Shown piece by piece: positions 6,018 to 15,025 of a stretch of DNA of 25,989 nucleotides. The notes under the pieces are model-generated. The model worked only from the letters and a program-made list of their open reading frames with translations, was not told the origin of the DNA and searched no databases. The stretch spans positions 1 to 25,989 of the forward strand of contig LJUY01000037.1 of the NCBI GenBank assembly GCA_001304015.1, written 5' to 3'. The position numbers were made by a program, and so were the translations under genes. This stretch comes from a candidate division Zixibacteria bacterium SM23_81. Lineage in GTDB: Bacteria; SM23-81. How positions within the stretch are numbered: position 1 is the stretch's first letter; each line of letters begins with the position of its first letter.

Positions 6018-8411
6018 CTACCTGGCTCTGGGCGTTTTTCTCGGCCGAGCAACCCTTCGCGACCTGCTGCCGAAAGCATTAGTGAAAACTTCGTCCACGG
6101 TCTCCACGAATACAAAGTCGAGGCCCTTCCTGATCTCCTCGGGAACTTCCACCAGGTCTTTCTCGTTTTTCTTGGGTAGGACAACCGTCTTGATTCCCGC
6201 CCGATGCGCCGCCAGGGCCTTCTGTTTGACCCCCCCGATGGGCAACACCTCGCCGCGAAGGGTGATCTCACCGGTCATGGACAGCTCCGGCTTGATGGGC
6301 TTGCCGGTCAATAGAGAGGCAATGGCCGTGGCGATGGTGATGCCCGCCGAGGGACCATCTTTGGGAATGGCTCCGGCTGGAACATGCACATGGATATCCA
6401 CCTTGCTGAAGAAATCCTCTGGTATCTTGAGTTTTTTAGCGCTGGCACGAACGTAGCTGAGGGCGGCCTGGGCCGATTCCTTCATCACATCTCCGAGCTG
6501 GCCAGTCAGGATAAGGCTCTTCCGGCCAGGCATCTTGGTGGCCTCCACGAACATGATGGCTCCACCCGTCTGTGTCCAGGCCAGCGAAGGTACCACACCG
6601 ACTTTGGTATCATGGGTGGCCATCTCCCTGAAGAACTTCTCTGGACCCAGATACTCTGAGAGGTTATCAGGAGCGACGGTGGCTGCGATCACCTCGCCTT
6701 CGGCCACCCGCTTGGCCACCTTTCGACAGACGGTGGCGATTTCCCGGTCCAAATTCCTCAGACCGGCCTCTAAGGTGTATTTGGAGATGATCTCCCGCAA
6801 GGCCTCATCCTGGAACTGGATCTGTTCCTCCTTCAGGCCGTGTTCCTCACGTTCCCGAAGCACCAGGTACTTCTTGGCGATGTGTAGTTTTTCCTCATCG
6901 GTGTACCCAGGAAGGTCGATGACCTCCATTCGGTCCCTGAGGACGCCTGGTATGGGGTCCAATATGTTGGCCGTGGTGATGAACATCACCCTGGACAGAT
7001 CAAAAGGCACCTCCAGGTAGTGATCGGAGAAACTGTTGTTTTGCTCGGGATCCAGAACCTCCAGCAGGGCGGCTGCGGGGTCCCCTCGAAAATCCTGACC
7101 GATTTTGTCCACCTCGTCCAACATGAACACGGGATTCTTGAATCCGGCCCGGCGAATCCCCTGGATGATCCTGCCCGGCAAAGCGCCCACGTAAGTACGC
7201 CTATGTCCCCGTATTTCAGCCTCGTCCCGCATTCCCCCAAGAGAAATGCGGACAAACTCGCGCCCCAAAGCTCTGGCGATGGATCTGCCCAGGGAGGTTT
7301 TCCCCACACCGGGTGGCCCCACGAAACAGAGAATGGGACCCTTCATCTCAGCCTTGAGCTTTCTCACCGCCAGGTATTCTAAAATCCTCTCTTTTACCTT
7401 CTCTAGATTATAATGGTCCTCATCCAGAACCTGCTTGGCTCGGGGAATGTCCAGATTATCCTTTGTTCCCTTACTCCAAGGCAGAGAGACAAGCCAATCC
7501 AGAAAGGTCCTGGACACTGTGTACTCTGCAGCAGCGGGAGGAATTCTGGACAACCGGTCTAACTCTCTATTAGCAGCCTCTAGGGCCTCAGAAGGCATCC
7601 TCGCGGCGGCGATCTTCTTTCGAAACTCCTCGATCTCTGCCGTTTTCTGATCGGTTTCCCCCAACTCATGCTGGATGGCTTTAAGTTGTTCCCGGAGAAA
7701 ATACTCCTTCTGATCTCGTCCCATCTCCGAGGCAGCTCGGCTCTGAATCTGCTTGCCCAGCTCAAGGACATTGAGCTCCCTGTTGACATAAGAAGTCAAT
7801 TTCATCAACCGTTCTTTGACGCTCGCCGTGTCGAGGATATCCTGTTTAGACTCCACAGGCATGTTAAGATTCGATGCGATCAGGTCAGCCAGCTTGCCCG
7901 GTTGCTCGATGTTCATAGCTGAAATCTGCAGGTCATCGGGCAAATAAGGAGCCAGCGATACGACCTTTCCAAACTGTTCCAGAAGGTTTCTGACAAGGGC
8001 TTCAAGCTCGATGGAGGTCTCGGTGTGATCCTTAATTCTCTCGACTCTGGCCACCAGATAGGGTTCTGTCCGAAGGAACTTTTTAATTTTGATTCGGGCA
8101 GCTCCCTGAACGAGAAAACGAACGCTTCCATCGGGGAAGCGCAACATCTTGATGATCTGTCCAGCTGTACCCACGTCGTACAGACTTCGATCATCCCGTT
8201 CCTCGCTCTTCTCACCCATCTGTAGAAAAAGCCCGACAATTTTTCCCCCGACCAGGGTTTCATCGATGAGCCTAGCGTGCTCTTCTTGTGAAACAACCAG
8301 AGGAACTATGATATTTGGAAAAACTACAATCCCCTTGAGCGGAAGTATGGGTAGTTCCCCTGGGATTTTCGACCTTTGATTTTGTCCTCCTGCTAAATTC
8401 TTTCTGGTCAT
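6018..8411 (-). CDS. lon: ATP-dependent protease Lon
   Basis: Lon unfolds and degrades damaged and regulatory proteins in the cytoplasm as an ATP-driven hexamer. The 797-residue product has the usual layout: an N-terminal substrate domain ([12 protein letters not shown] at about 21-32), a coiled region with [16 protein letters not shown], the AAA+ module with Walker A GPPGVGKT at 365-372 and Walker B VFMLDEVD at 428-435, and the protease domain with catalytic Ser688 in DGPSAGIT and Lys731 in [12 protein letters not shown]. The Ser-Lys spacing of 43 equals that of E. coli Lon. ATG at 8411 follows GAGGGGGAA. It lies 46 bases after hsp20 and 44 bases before the Memo-AMMECR1 fusion, all on one strand, so lon may be cotranscribed with the AmmeMemoRadiSam genes. 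A HrcA or CtsR type operator was not seen. Confidence 0.97.
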   Translation of the reverse strand: MTRKNLAGGQNQRSKIPGELPILPLKGIVVFPNIIVPLVVSQEEHARLIDETLVGGKIVGLFLQMGEKSEERDDRSLYDVGTAGQIIKMLRFPDGSVRFLVQGAARIKIKKFLRTEPYLVARVERIKDHTETSIELEALVRNLLEQFGKVVSLAPYLPDDLQISAMNIEQPGKLADLIASNLNMPVESKQDILDTASVKERLMKLTSYVNRELNVLELGKQIQSRAASEMGRDQKEYFLREQLKAIQHELGETDQKTAEIEEFRKKIAAARMPSEALEAANRELDRLSRIPPAAAEYTVSRTFLDWLVSLPWSKGTKDNLDIPRAKQVLDEDHYNLEKVKERILEYLAVRKLKAEMKGPILCFVGPPGVGKTSLGRSIARALGREFVRISLGGMRDEAEIRGHRRTYVGALPGRIIQGIRRAGFKNPVFMLDEVDKIGQDFRGDPAAALLEVLDPEQNNSFSDHYLEVPFDLSRVMFITTANILDPIPGVLRDRMEVIDLPGYTDEEKLHIAKKYLVLREREEHGLKEEQIQFQDEALREIISKYTLEAGLRNLDREIATVCRKVAKRVAEGEVIAATVAPDNLSEYLGPEKFFREMATHDTKVGVVPSLAWTQTGGAIMFVEATKMPGRKSLILTGQLGDVMKESAQAALSYVRASAKKLKIPEDFFSKVDIHVHVPAGAIPKDGPSAGITIATAIASLLTGKPIKPELSMTGEITLRGEVLPIGGVKQKALAAHRAGIKTVVLPKKNEKDLVEVPEEIRKGLDFVFVETVDEVFTNAFGSRSRRVARPRKTPRAR

Positions 8412-8457
8412 TTCCCCCTCGCCCGCTACTAGTGGTTTTTAACCTTCTCTCAAGTGT

Positions 8458-8889
8458 TTATTCGACGGGTATTTGCTTGGATGGTCCGCTCTTGGGTAAG
8501 GTAACCTCCAGAAATCCATTGTGGTAGTTGGCCTCAATTCCAACTGTATTCACATATTGTGGAATGCGAAAACTGCGCTCAAAAGGGCCATGGTCGATCT
8601 CCTTGTTGTGATATGTGGTCTTGCCCTCCATATGATCCTCCTTGCGCTCCCCTCTGATGGTCAGCTCGTTTTCCTCGATGGTGATCTCGAAATCACTCTC
8701 CTCCATGCCGGCGATCTCACAGATGATAATCAGGGACTCGTTCGTTTCATACACATCGGTTGACGGCCGCCATTTCCTCTCACCCATTATAACCGGTGTA
8801 TGGCGCCATCCAGAAAGCTGTTGAAACAGCAAATCCATTCCCTCTTGGACACGACGTACGTTCCTGTCAAAATCGCTCTCTGTTCCCAT
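8458..8889 (-). CDS. Small heat-shock protein, Hsp20/alpha-crystallin family
   Basis: This 143-residue chaperone binds unfolding proteins without ATP and passes them to refolding or degradation systems. The alpha-crystallin domain covers about residues 40-130 (RPSTDVYETNESLIIICEI, ELTIRGERKE, FERSFRIP, ANYHNGFLEVTLPK). The tail KQIPVE holds a version of the IxI/V motif used in oligomer assembly. The N-terminal arm is short. ATG at 8889 has AGGAGG nine bases upstream. It is directly upstream of lon, a sensible chaperone-protease pairing, and 55 bases downstream of thi4. No heat-shock operator or sigma32-like promoter is obvious in that gap. Confidence 0.93.
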   Translation of the reverse strand: MGTESDFDRNVRRVQEGMDLLFQQLSGWRHTPVIMGERKWRPSTDVYETNESLIIICEIAGMEESDFEITIEENELTIRGERKEDHMEGKTTYHNKEIDHGPFERSFRIPQYVNTVGIEANYHNGFLEVTLPKSGPSKQIPVE

Positions 8890-8944
8890 CAGCTCATTCC
8901 TCCTTCATCTTTCATCGATATTTTGGGATACAAAGCCGTCTGTT

Positions 8945-9763
8945 TCATACAGAGCACTTCTTTTTAGCAGGGCTCTTGATCTTGGACAGGATCAACTCGG
9001 CCACCCGTTGCCCGGATAGAAGCATGCCACCAAAAATTGGACCCATCCGAGGACCGCCAAAGGCGGCGTTGGCGGCCATCCCGGTCACGTAAACCCCGGG
9101 GTACACCTCCCGGGTGTTTTCCAGAATGGTCTTCTCCCCCACCTCCGCCCACATGGGCTTCTCCCCCTCCACCTTTCCACTGGAGGTAAAGAGCTTCGGT
9201 CCGACCTTTCGCTGAATAATCTGCAGAACCTCTGAAGGGTGTCCGGTGGCGTCTACCACCCACTTGGCACGAATAGTGAGAGGGTCCACGTGGAGCTTGG
9301 CCACTTCTGTGGCCGTCCAGTTCAGCACCAGGCCAGTCACCCGCTCTCCCCGAATCATGACGTCCTCGACGCTGATCAAATTGAAGATCTTGGCCCCTGC
9401 CTGGCAGGCTTTGGAGCCAATGGTGGTGATAGCTTCCACAGAATCAGCGGTATGATAACCATCCTGATAGGGATAGCACGATACTCCAAATTCGTTTAAA
9501 ATTCCCTTGCCTGCCTCCTGAACCACCAGCTCGTTGAACATCATCCCACCACCCCACATCCCACCTCCAATGCGCAGCTGTCTCTCCAGTACTACCACCT
9601 TCACATTCTCCTTGGCGAGGTAATAGGCAGCTGTCAAACCCGCGGGTCCCCCTCCTGCTACAGCCACATCCACATCCACATGGTCCAGCAGCTTCTGGAA
9701 GTACCGCTCCACAATGGCCCGAGTAATCACAATGTCATCCAACGTTCCTATTTTCTCTGGCAT
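8945..9763 (-). CDS. thi4: Thi4-type thiazole synthase, His-type (probably sulfide-dependent)
   Basis: Thi4 builds the ADP-thiazole carboxylate precursor of thiamine from NAD, glycine and sulfur. The 272-residue protein has the dinucleotide motif GGGPAGL at 37-43, [15 protein letters not shown] at about 64-78, DATGHPSEV and the [20 protein letters not shown] tail block (at its ends). In yeast the sulfur donor is Cys205 in an HGTQCC segment; the matching segment here is KLHVDPLT with His158. This is the arrangement of archaeal and some bacterial Thi4 enzymes that use free sulfide and turn over repeatedly instead of being consumed. The ATG at 9763 (GGAG three bases upstream) gives family-like length; an in-frame GTG at 9817 directly after the gcvT stop would add 18 residues. 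No thiC, thiD or TPP riboswitch is visible nearby. Confidence 0.92.
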   Translation of the reverse strand: MPEKIGTLDDIVITRAIVERYFQKLLDHVDVDVAVAGGGPAGLTAAYYLAKENVKVVVLERQLRIGGGMWGGGMMFNELVVQEAGKGILNEFGVSCYPYQDGYHTADSVEAITTIGSKACQAGAKIFNLISVEDVMIRGERVTGLVLNWTATEVAKLHVDPLTIRAKWVVDATGHPSEVLQIIQRKVGPKLFTSSGKVEGEKPMWAEVGEKTILENTREVYPGVYVTGMAANAAFGGPRMGPIFGGMLLSGQRVAELILSKIKSPAKKKCSV

Positions 9764-9817
9764 AATCTCCGTCCTCAAAGACCGCTGCGAATATAAAATG
9801 CCATTTAAAATAAGCAC

Positions 9818-10924
9818 TTATTTACGCGAACCCTTTTTGTAAAAGGGTGCTTTCACTACCTGCGCCGGAACGGCCTTGCCCCTGATATGGACATCCAGCT
9901 GGGTGCCTACTCCGGTATGTTCAATGGAGGCGTAACCCGTGCCGATGCCCCTATTCAGCGAAGGCGAGAAAACTCCGCTGGTCACTTGGCCTACCTTACG
10001 TCCTCGCACAGACAGATCATAATGAGACCGAGGGATAGCCCGTTCTTTCATCTCGAAGCCCACCAGTTTACGATCGAGCCCCTTCTCCTTAATATTCAAG
10101 AGTGACTGCCTTCCCACAAAGTCCCCCTTTTGAAGCTTCGTGATCCAAGAAAGGCCCGCCTCAAAGGGATTGGTGGTCTCGTCGATATCCTGCCCATAGA
10201 GGGCGTATCTCATCTCCAAACGAAGGGAATCTCTTGCCCCCAACCCCACCGCTTGGATGTGAAACTCCTGGCCCGCCTCCCAGACACAGTCCCAAATCTG
10301 ATGCGCATAACGGGGATCAAAATACAGCTCAAAACCATCCTCGCCGGTGTAGCCCGTCCGCGAGATCAACGCGGGACGGCCAACTACCTGGCCGTGGGCA
10401 AAGCGATAGAAAGCGATCTCCTTCAGCTTGGTATCCGTCAGCTTGGCCAGGACATCCTCAGATCGAGGGCCTTGAATGGCCAAAAGGGCATAGGCTTCGC
10501 TGTTGTTCTCCACGACCAGCCGGCCGTCTTTGTGGTCCAGAAGCCACCGGAAGTCCTTCTCGATGTTGGAAGCGTTGACCACCAACATGTAGGAAACCTT
10601 CAGCCGGTAAACCAGGAAATCGTCGACGATACCTCCCTCTGGAGTACACATGGCCGAGTATTGAGCTTGGCCAACCTTAAGGAGAGAGGCGTCATTGACG
10701 GTCATCTTCTGAACAAAGGCCAGGGCACCAGGGCCGCGAACCTCTATCTGGCCCATGTGAGAAAGATCAAACATGCCCACCGTAGAGCGAACCCGGATAT
10801 GCTCACCCACGATGCTCGTGTACTGAAGGGGCATGGCGAAGCCAACAAAATTGACCATGTGAGCACCATGCCGCACGTGTCTGTCATAGAACGGAGTTTT
10901 TTTTCCTAGCTCCTCCTTGGTCAT
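9818..10924 (-). CDS. gcvT: Aminomethyltransferase (glycine cleavage T protein)
   Basis: GcvT transfers the methylene group from aminomethyl-lipoyl-H protein to tetrahydrofolate and releases ammonia. From ATG at 10924 the protein has 368 residues, normal for the family. It shows TPFYDRHVRHGAHMV, MFDLSHMG, TPEGGIVDDFLVYR (with the conserved Asp), NASNIEKDF, SRTGYTGEDGFELYF, GLGARDSLRLEM and VTSGVFSPSLN. ATG 10924 is chosen because GGAG lies six bases upstream and the family starts just before TPFYD; in-frame ATGs at 10930 and 10963 are possible (the longest gives 381 residues). The H and P components are not in the window. It shares a transcript with thi4, which consumes glycine. Confidence 0.95.
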   Translation of the reverse strand: MTKEELGKKTPFYDRHVRHGAHMVNFVGFAMPLQYTSIVGEHIRVRSTVGMFDLSHMGQIEVRGPGALAFVQKMTVNDASLLKVGQAQYSAMCTPEGGIVDDFLVYRLKVSYMLVVNASNIEKDFRWLLDHKDGRLVVENNSEAYALLAIQGPRSEDVLAKLTDTKLKEIAFYRFAHGQVVGRPALISRTGYTGEDGFELYFDPRYAHQIWDCVWEAGQEFHIQAVGLGARDSLRLEMRYALYGQDIDETTNPFEAGLSWITKLQKGDFVGRQSLLNIKEKGLDRKLVGFEMKERAIPRSHYDLSVRGRKVGQVTSGVFSPSLNRGIGTGYASIEHTGVGTQLDVHIRGKAVPAQVVKAPFYKKGSRK

Positions 10925-11077
10925 CCTCATCTCCAGAACCGAGGGGTCTCGGGACTCAGACATCGGCGTGCCAGGCGTTTATGGTTAACTCCTTAAGAAA
11001 TTGAGTCTTTCACGTCCTTCTCGACCCTCTCAATCCTTCTGAACTAATGGTCAGCGTTCTCTCCGAAAGCCTCTCTT

Positions 11078-11106
11078 AATATATCACCGGGAGCCCGTTT
11101 ATGCAA
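11078..11106 (-). promoter_or_regulatory. Candidate promoter for gcvT and downstream operon
   Basis: TTGCAT (11106-11101), a 17-base spacer and TATATT (11083-11078) form a sigma70-like promoter with a good -10. The transcript would start near 11071 and have a leader of about 145 bases before the gcvT ATG at 10924. I looked for a glycine riboswitch in this leader and did not find its conserved core. Confidence 0.55.
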
Positions 11107-11176
11107 GGGAAAAGCTGGCCGGAGCCGCCAAAGAGAGGTCGCTCTGCGCCTGATTCAGGGTTTGTGCAGGCCAAGA

Positions 11177-14005
11177 TCATGACAACCCCAGCTCTTGCCG
11201 GAGAAATTGCCCCGTATACGACTTCTTGTTCCGGGCTACTTCCTCGGGCGTCCCCTGGGCCACCACCTCTCCCCCCCTCTGGCCGCCCTCCGGCCCCAAG
11301 TCGATGATGTAGTCGGCGGTCTTGAGCACGTCCATGTTATGCTCGATGACCAGCACGGTGTTGCCCAAGTCCACCAATCGGTTGAGAACTCTCAGCAGCA
11401 TGTTGATGTCCTCGAAGTGCAAGCCCGTGGTAGGCTCGTCCAGGATATAGAAAGTCCTGCCAGTGCTTTTCTTGGAGAGCTCAGTGGCCAGTTTGACCCT
11501 CTGAGCCTCGCCACCGGACAGTGTGGTGGCTTGCTGCCCTAGGTGAATGTATCCCAAGCCCACATCGACCAAGGTCTGTAATTTTTTTCGAATCTGGGGG
11601 ATATTCTCGAAAAATACCAAGGCCTGGTCTACGGTCATATCCAGAACCTCGGCGATGTTTTTCCCCTTGTACCTCACCTCCAGCGTCTCCCGGTTGAACC
11701 TTTTGCCTTTGCAGACTTCGCATTTCACATACACGTCGGGTAAAAAATGCATGGCGATCTTGATGATGCCGTCCCCGGCGCAGGCCTCGCACCGTCCGCC
11801 CTTGACGTTGAAGCTGAAGCGGCCAGGTCGGTATCCACGCACCCTGGATTCGGGGAGCTGAGCATAAAGCCCGCGAATATGGGTGAACAAACCCGTATAG
11901 GTGGCGGGATTGGAGCGGGGAGTGCGGCCGATGGGCGATTGATCGATGTTGATGACCTTGTCGATTTGCTCCAATCCCTCCATGCTGTCGTATTCCCGGG
12001 GAGTCAGTCTGGATTTGTAAAACCGTTTGGCCAACGCCCGATAGAGAGTCTCGTCCACCAGAGTGCTTTTGCCCGAGCCGGAAACGCCGGCCACACAGCT
12101 AAACAGTCCCAGGGGTATATCCAGGGTTAGGGATTTGAGGTTGTTGCCCCTGGCCCCGACGATTCTCAAGCTGCCTTTCTGCTGGGGCCGGCGCTGGTCA
12201 GGGACGGGAGTTGACTTCTCCCCTTTCAGATACAGCCCTGTCAGAGAGTGGCTGCAGTTCTTGATGTCCTGAGGTGTCCCCTGAGCGACCACCTCTCCGC
12301 CCGCCAGGCCGGCGCCAGGGCCCAAATCGATGACGTGATCCGCGGCCAAGATGGTAGCCCGGTCGTGCTCCACAACCAAGACGGTGTTGCCCAGATCTCG
12401 CAGGCGAGTGAGCGTGTCCAACAACCTCCGGTTATCACGTTGATGCAGGCCGATGCTGGGCTCATCCAGGATGTACAGCACGCCCACCAGTTGAGAGCCA
12501 ATCTGGGTGGCCAGCCGGATCCTCTGGGCCTCACCGCCGGCCAGGGTACTGGTGGCTCGATCCAAGGTTAAATAGTCCAGGCCCACGTTGACCAGAAAGC
12601 CCAACCGTTCCCGGATCTCCTTCAAAATTTGGCGGGCCACGTGGAGTTCCTTCTCGCTTAAACGCAAATGAGAGAAGAAATCGAGCGCTTCCCGTACTGA
12701 TTTTTGGGTTACCTGGGCGATAGACAGGTCGGCTATCTTTACCGAGAGGCTCTCTTTGCGCAACCGGGCTCCACCGCACTGTGCGCAGCAACGGACGCTC
12801 ATGAATCTCTCTATCCACGTCCGTATGCCGGTGGACTCAGTCTGTCTATACCGCCTGGTCAGGTTGGGGATGACGCCCTCAAATCCTCCGTAATGTTCCC
12901 AGAAACCTTTTCGGGTCCTGGGTTTATATCTGAACCTGAACTCCTCCTTCCCGGAGCCATAAAGCAGAATCTGCTGCACCTCGGGCTTCAGCTTCTCAAA
13001 GGGAGTATCCAGGGCAAAGCGATATTTCTCGGCCACGGCACGCAGTTGATGATCAAACCAGCGTCCCATGGGCTTGCCCCAGGGCGCCAGGGCCCCTTGA
13101 TTGAGAGATAAACTCGGGTCCGGCGTCACCAACTGGGGGTCAACCTCCATCTTGGAGCCCAACCCCCCACACGCCTTGCAGGCGCCATAGGGGCTGTTGA
13201 AGGAGAACATTCTGGGCGATAGCTCCTCGAAACTGATCCCGCAGTGGACACAGGCGTACTTCTCGCTGAACAGGTACTCTTTATCCCCAACCACCCCGAC
13301 GAGGACCACTCCCGAGCCCAAATGCAGCGCAGTCTCCACCGAATCGGCCAGACGACCTCTGACAGCCTCCTCGATCCTGATGCGGTCCACCACCACCTCG
13401 ATGTGGTGTTTTTTGTTCTTCTCTAGGCGGAATTTGCTCTCTACATCCCGGATGCGGCCATCAACGCGGACACGAACGTAGCCCTCCTTGCGAATCTCAT
13501 CGAAAACCTCTCGATACTCCCCCTTCCTGCCTCTAACCAGGGGAGCCAAAATAAGGACTTTGCTCTGGTGCGGCATGGTCATGATGGCGTCCACGATCTG
13601 TTGCGGATTCTGCTGGGAGATCTGGCGCCCACAGTTCGGGCAGTAGGGCACTCCAACCCTGGCGAAGAGGAGCCGGAGGTAATCGTAGATCTCGGTCATG
13701 GTGCCCACGGTGGACCGTGGATTCTTTGAGGCGGTTCTCTGTTCGATGGAGATGGCCGGGGAGAGACCTTCGATGTAGTCCACATCGGGTTTTTCCATCA
13801 CCCCGAGAAATTGTCGGGCATACGCCGACAGGGATTCCACATAGCGACGCTGTCCCTCGGCGTAGATGGTGTCGAAGGCCAGAGAGGATTTGCCCGACCC
13901 TGACAGCCCGGTCACCACCACCAGGGAGTTGCGGGGAATCTCCAGGTCGATATTCTTGAGGTTGTGCTCTCGAGCTCCCTTGATCACGATGGCCGCCGGA
14001 GACAT
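11177..14005 (-). CDS. uvrA: Excinuclease ABC subunit A
   Basis: UvrA is the damage-sensing ATPase of nucleotide excision repair; it loads UvrB at distorted DNA. The 942-residue protein has the two ABC ATPase modules: Walker A GLSGSGKS at 33-40 and a second GVSGSGKST near residue 640, with ABC signatures [12 protein letters not shown] and [12 protein letters not shown]. Zinc-binding cysteine pairs are visible in CPNCG, CVHCG with CKACGG, and CEACAGDG with CEVCKGKRF. The [11 protein letters not shown] and [13 protein letters not shown] blocks are standard. Length is typical. ATG at 14005 has GAGGAG about six bases upstream. The 14006-14110 leader has no convincing promoter or LexA-type box that I could identify. 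A 171 to 250-base spacer separates it from gcvT downstream. Confidence 0.98.
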   Translation of the reverse strand: MSPAAIVIKGAREHNLKNIDLEIPRNSLVVVTGLSGSGKSSLAFDTIYAEGQRRYVESLSAYARQFLGVMEKPDVDYIEGLSPAISIEQRTASKNPRSTVGTMTEIYDYLRLLFARVGVPYCPNCGRQISQQNPQQIVDAIMTMPHQSKVLILAPLVRGRKGEYREVFDEIRKEGYVRVRVDGRIRDVESKFRLEKNKKHHIEVVVDRIRIEEAVRGRLADSVETALHLGSGVVLVGVVGDKEYLFSEKYACVHCGISFEELSPRMFSFNSPYGACKACGGLGSKMEVDPQLVTPDPSLSLNQGALAPWGKPMGRWFDHQLRAVAEKYRFALDTPFEKLKPEVQQILLYGSGKEEFRFRYKPRTRKGFWEHYGGFEGVIPNLTRRYRQTESTGIRTWIERFMSVRCCAQCGGARLRKESLSVKIADLSIAQVTQKSVREALDFFSHLRLSEKELHVARQILKEIRERLGFLVNVGLDYLTLDRATSTLAGGEAQRIRLATQIGSQLVGVLYILDEPSIGLHQRDNRRLLDTLTRLRDLGNTVLVVEHDRATILAADHVIDLGPGAGLAGGEVVAQGTPQDIKNCSHSLTGLYLKGEKSTPVPDQRRPQQKGSLRIVGARGNNLKSLTLDIPLGLFSCVAGVSGSGKSTLVDETLYRALAKRFYKSRLTPREYDSMEGLEQIDKVINIDQSPIGRTPRSNPATYTGLFTHIRGLYAQLPESRVRGYRPGRFSFNVKGGRCEACAGDGIIKIAMHFLPDVYVKCEVCKGKRFNRETLEVRYKGKNIAEVLDMTVDQALVFFENIPQIRKKLQTLVDVGLGYIHLGQQATTLSGGEAQRVKLATELSKKSTGRTFYILDEPTTGLHFEDINMLLRVLNRLVDLGNTVLVIEHNMDVLKTADYIIDLGPEGGQRGGEVVAQGTPEEVARNKKSYTGQFLRQELGLS

Positions 14006-14159
14006 GCTCTCTCCTCACATCGAGATACTTGGGAATATCTGCATAAAATGCTCATAACCGCCAATTGCAGGCTCGTGCGCTTATGGACCTATAATTACAG
14101 TCATTTTGGGATAATCAGATCATCCCTCAATATAAAACGGATGCCCGCCACAGGTCAAT

Positions 14160-14193
14160 AAAAAACCACTGGGTCTTCCTTCCCAACCCAGTG
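14160..14193 (-). terminator. Intrinsic terminator on the minus strand with no obvious gene in front
   Basis: On the minus strand arms CACTGGGT (14193-14186) and ACCCAGTG (14174-14167) pair perfectly over eight bases around an 11-base loop, followed after CC-complement GG by six Ts (14165-14160). It lies upstream of uvrA and downstream of a gene-free stretch. Confidence 0.65.
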
Positions 14194-14408
14194 ATCTCTA
14201 TCTCTTCGATTGGTGTCGGACCACCCTACCCGACAGCACATGTGTTGGTCGTAAGTCTGTGATCGGTTTCGAAGCTAGTTACGTCAGTGGATATTCGAAA
14301 CTCGTCAGGCAATGTGAATTTTTGTATCCTTCACGATTAACGATCCACGATTCACGATACGAGTATCAACACCGACAAACGAGCTTCGGTTTTTAAAAGA
14401 GGGGAAGC
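14194..14408. other. Gene-free stretch with small dyads; possible small RNA region
   Basis: No reading frame is convincing here. Visible structure includes TGTCGG/CCGACA arms with a 10-base loop (about 14214-14236), GTTTCGAA/TTCGAAAC arms with a 20-base loop (about 14266-14301), and short tandem CACGATT words. A minus-strand transcript across this region would end at the terminator at 14160-14193. No known RNA family was recognised. Confidence 0.3.
14332..14360. repeat. Short tandem CACGATT/CGAT repeat
   Basis: Four close copies of a CACGATT-like word occur in 29 bases (CACGATTAACGATC then CACGATTCACGATA). On the other strand this reads as ATCGTGAATCGTGG, a low-complexity intergenic repeat type found in many bacterial genomes. 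Confidence 0.6.
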
Positions 14409-14441
14409 AACCTTGCGAAGGTTCAGAACCTTCGCAAGGTT
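14409..14441. repeat. Perfect 33-base palindromic repeat
   Basis: Arms AACCTTGCGAAGGTTC and GAACCTTCGCAAGGTT are exact reverse complements around a single A. Each arm is itself nearly palindromic (AACCTT and AAGGTT around GCG or CGC). There is no T-run, so it is not a simple terminator. It resembles a dispersed mobile hairpin such as a REP or IS200/IS605-type end, though no transposase is present. Confidence 0.7.
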
Positions 14442-14519
14442 TAAATAGCCTCAAGGGGAAAGAAGAACAAAACTGACTTCAACTCCTTATCTTGCATAAA
14501 TTCTTTCGCTGTAGACGCT

Positions 14520-14580
14520 CTCGAATAGGCGGAGTTCGGGGTCGGGAGACCCCTCCTACATTTTTCTGCAGGGGCGGGAG
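14520..14580. repeat. GC-rich dispersed-repeat-like element
   Basis: This contains GGGGTC-GGGA-GACCCC (14538-14553), a perfect six-base-arm dyad within a GGAGTTCGGGGTCGGGAG context, followed by CTCCTACA. It looks like a copy of a dispersed intergenic repeat and has no coding signal. Confidence 0.45.
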
Positions 14581-14589
14581 GCCTGCTGT

Positions 14590-14646
14590 GCAAAGTGTAC
14601 CGCCTCGTTTACTTGGTAGAATGTAAACATAATAGGTCTTTATAAA
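14590..14646 (-). pseudogene. Fragment of a GIY-YIG nuclease gene
   Basis: The minus strand reads KTYYVYILPSKRGGTL, which matches the amino end of small GIY-YIG (UPF0213-like) nucleases, whose consensus is close to YYVYILxSKRNGTLY. The match stops where TLYVG would be expected (here TLCTAG) and the sequence runs into the GC-rich repeat. The remnant is about 18 codons, flanked upstream by a REP-like palindrome. It cannot be functional. Confidence 0.5.
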
Positions 14647-14650
14647 GTCC

Positions 14651-14679
14651 CTAGATTCCCGTTTGCACGGGAATGACAT
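14651..14679 (-). repeat. REP-like palindrome (ATTCCCG...CGGGAAT), inverted copy
   Basis: Core ATTCCCG-TTTGCA-CGGGAAT (14655-14674) with the flank TGTC on the minus side. It matches the widespread dRS3/REP-like repeat class whose consensus is close to TGTCATTCCCGCG..GGGAATC. It is the inverted partner of the copy at 14733-14762. Confidence 0.75.
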
Positions 14680-14732
14680 TTTCTCGTGCCGTCGGGCGGT
14701 CTTATCCAACGGCGCATCCACATAACACTCCT

Positions 14733-14762
14733 TGTCATTCCCGCGGAAGCGGGAATCCAGAG
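14733..14762 (+). repeat. REP-like palindrome (ATTCCCGC...GCGGGAAT), direct copy
   Basis: Core ATTCCCGC-GGAA-GCGGGAAT (14737-14756) in a TTGTC...CCAG context is a textbook copy of the dRS3/REP-like family. With the inverted copy at 14651-14679 it brackets about 55 bases, a BIME-like arrangement. Confidence 0.8.
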
Positions 14763-14845
14763 TCTTATCAGCTTCCATAATCTTAACCCAGCTTCACGCC
14801 TCTAATTGAAATCATCCGTTGGCTAAAACAACAATGGGCACAAAG

Positions 14846-14877
14846 AAAAAAGGGGCTGATCCTTTCGGATCAGCCCC
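14846..14877 (-). terminator. Strong intrinsic terminator downstream of the small UVR-like gene
   Basis: Eleven-base arms GGGGCTGATCC (14852-14862) and GGATCAGCCCC (14867-14877) with a four-base loop are followed on the minus strand by six Ts (14851-14846). It is the likely end of the transcript from the gene at 15026-15229, with about 150 bases of 3' untranslated sequence. Confidence 0.85.
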
Positions 14878-14880
14878 AAA

Positions 14881-14965
14881 ATAAAACAGGGTCGACAAAT
14901 TGACCTCTGGTCAGCGCCCCTTTTTTATTTGATCTGCTGACGGCAACTTGTCAACCCTGTTTTAT
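14881..14965. repeat. Long interrupted dyad (18-base arms)
   Basis: ATAAAACAGGGTCGACAA (14881-14898) and TTGTCAACCCTGTTTTAT (14948-14965) are reverse complements with one mismatch. Inside lies a smaller pair, GGTCAGC and GCTGAC, and a T6 run. The element sits between the small gene's stop and its terminator. It could be a MITE-like insertion, a structured 3' untranslated region, or a small RNA. Confidence 0.65.
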
Positions 14966-15025
14966 GTCAAAGAATTTATAGGTCTGTGTTTCCAGGTGCT
15001 GAATTGACATTGCATGAAGCTCTTA

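Noticed and set aside
9764-9817. TPP riboswitch ahead of thi4
   Set aside because: Only about 50 bases separate gcvT and thi4 and none of the CTGAGA or ACCTGATCTGG-type elements are present.
10130-10909. 259-codon open frame on the plus strand
   Set aside because: It is antisense to gcvT, whose family assignment is secure; no ribosome site and no recognisable protein features.
10925-11071. Glycine riboswitch in the gcvT leader
   Set aside because: The leader contains GGAGAG-like words, but the conserved core (GCCGAAGGAGCAA and CTCTCAGGCAAAAGGAC-type blocks) is missing.
14479-14778. 99-codon minus-strand frame
   Set aside because: It runs through REP-like palindromes and a GIY-YIG fragment (LDSRFRGND is a translated REP copy), so it is not a gene.
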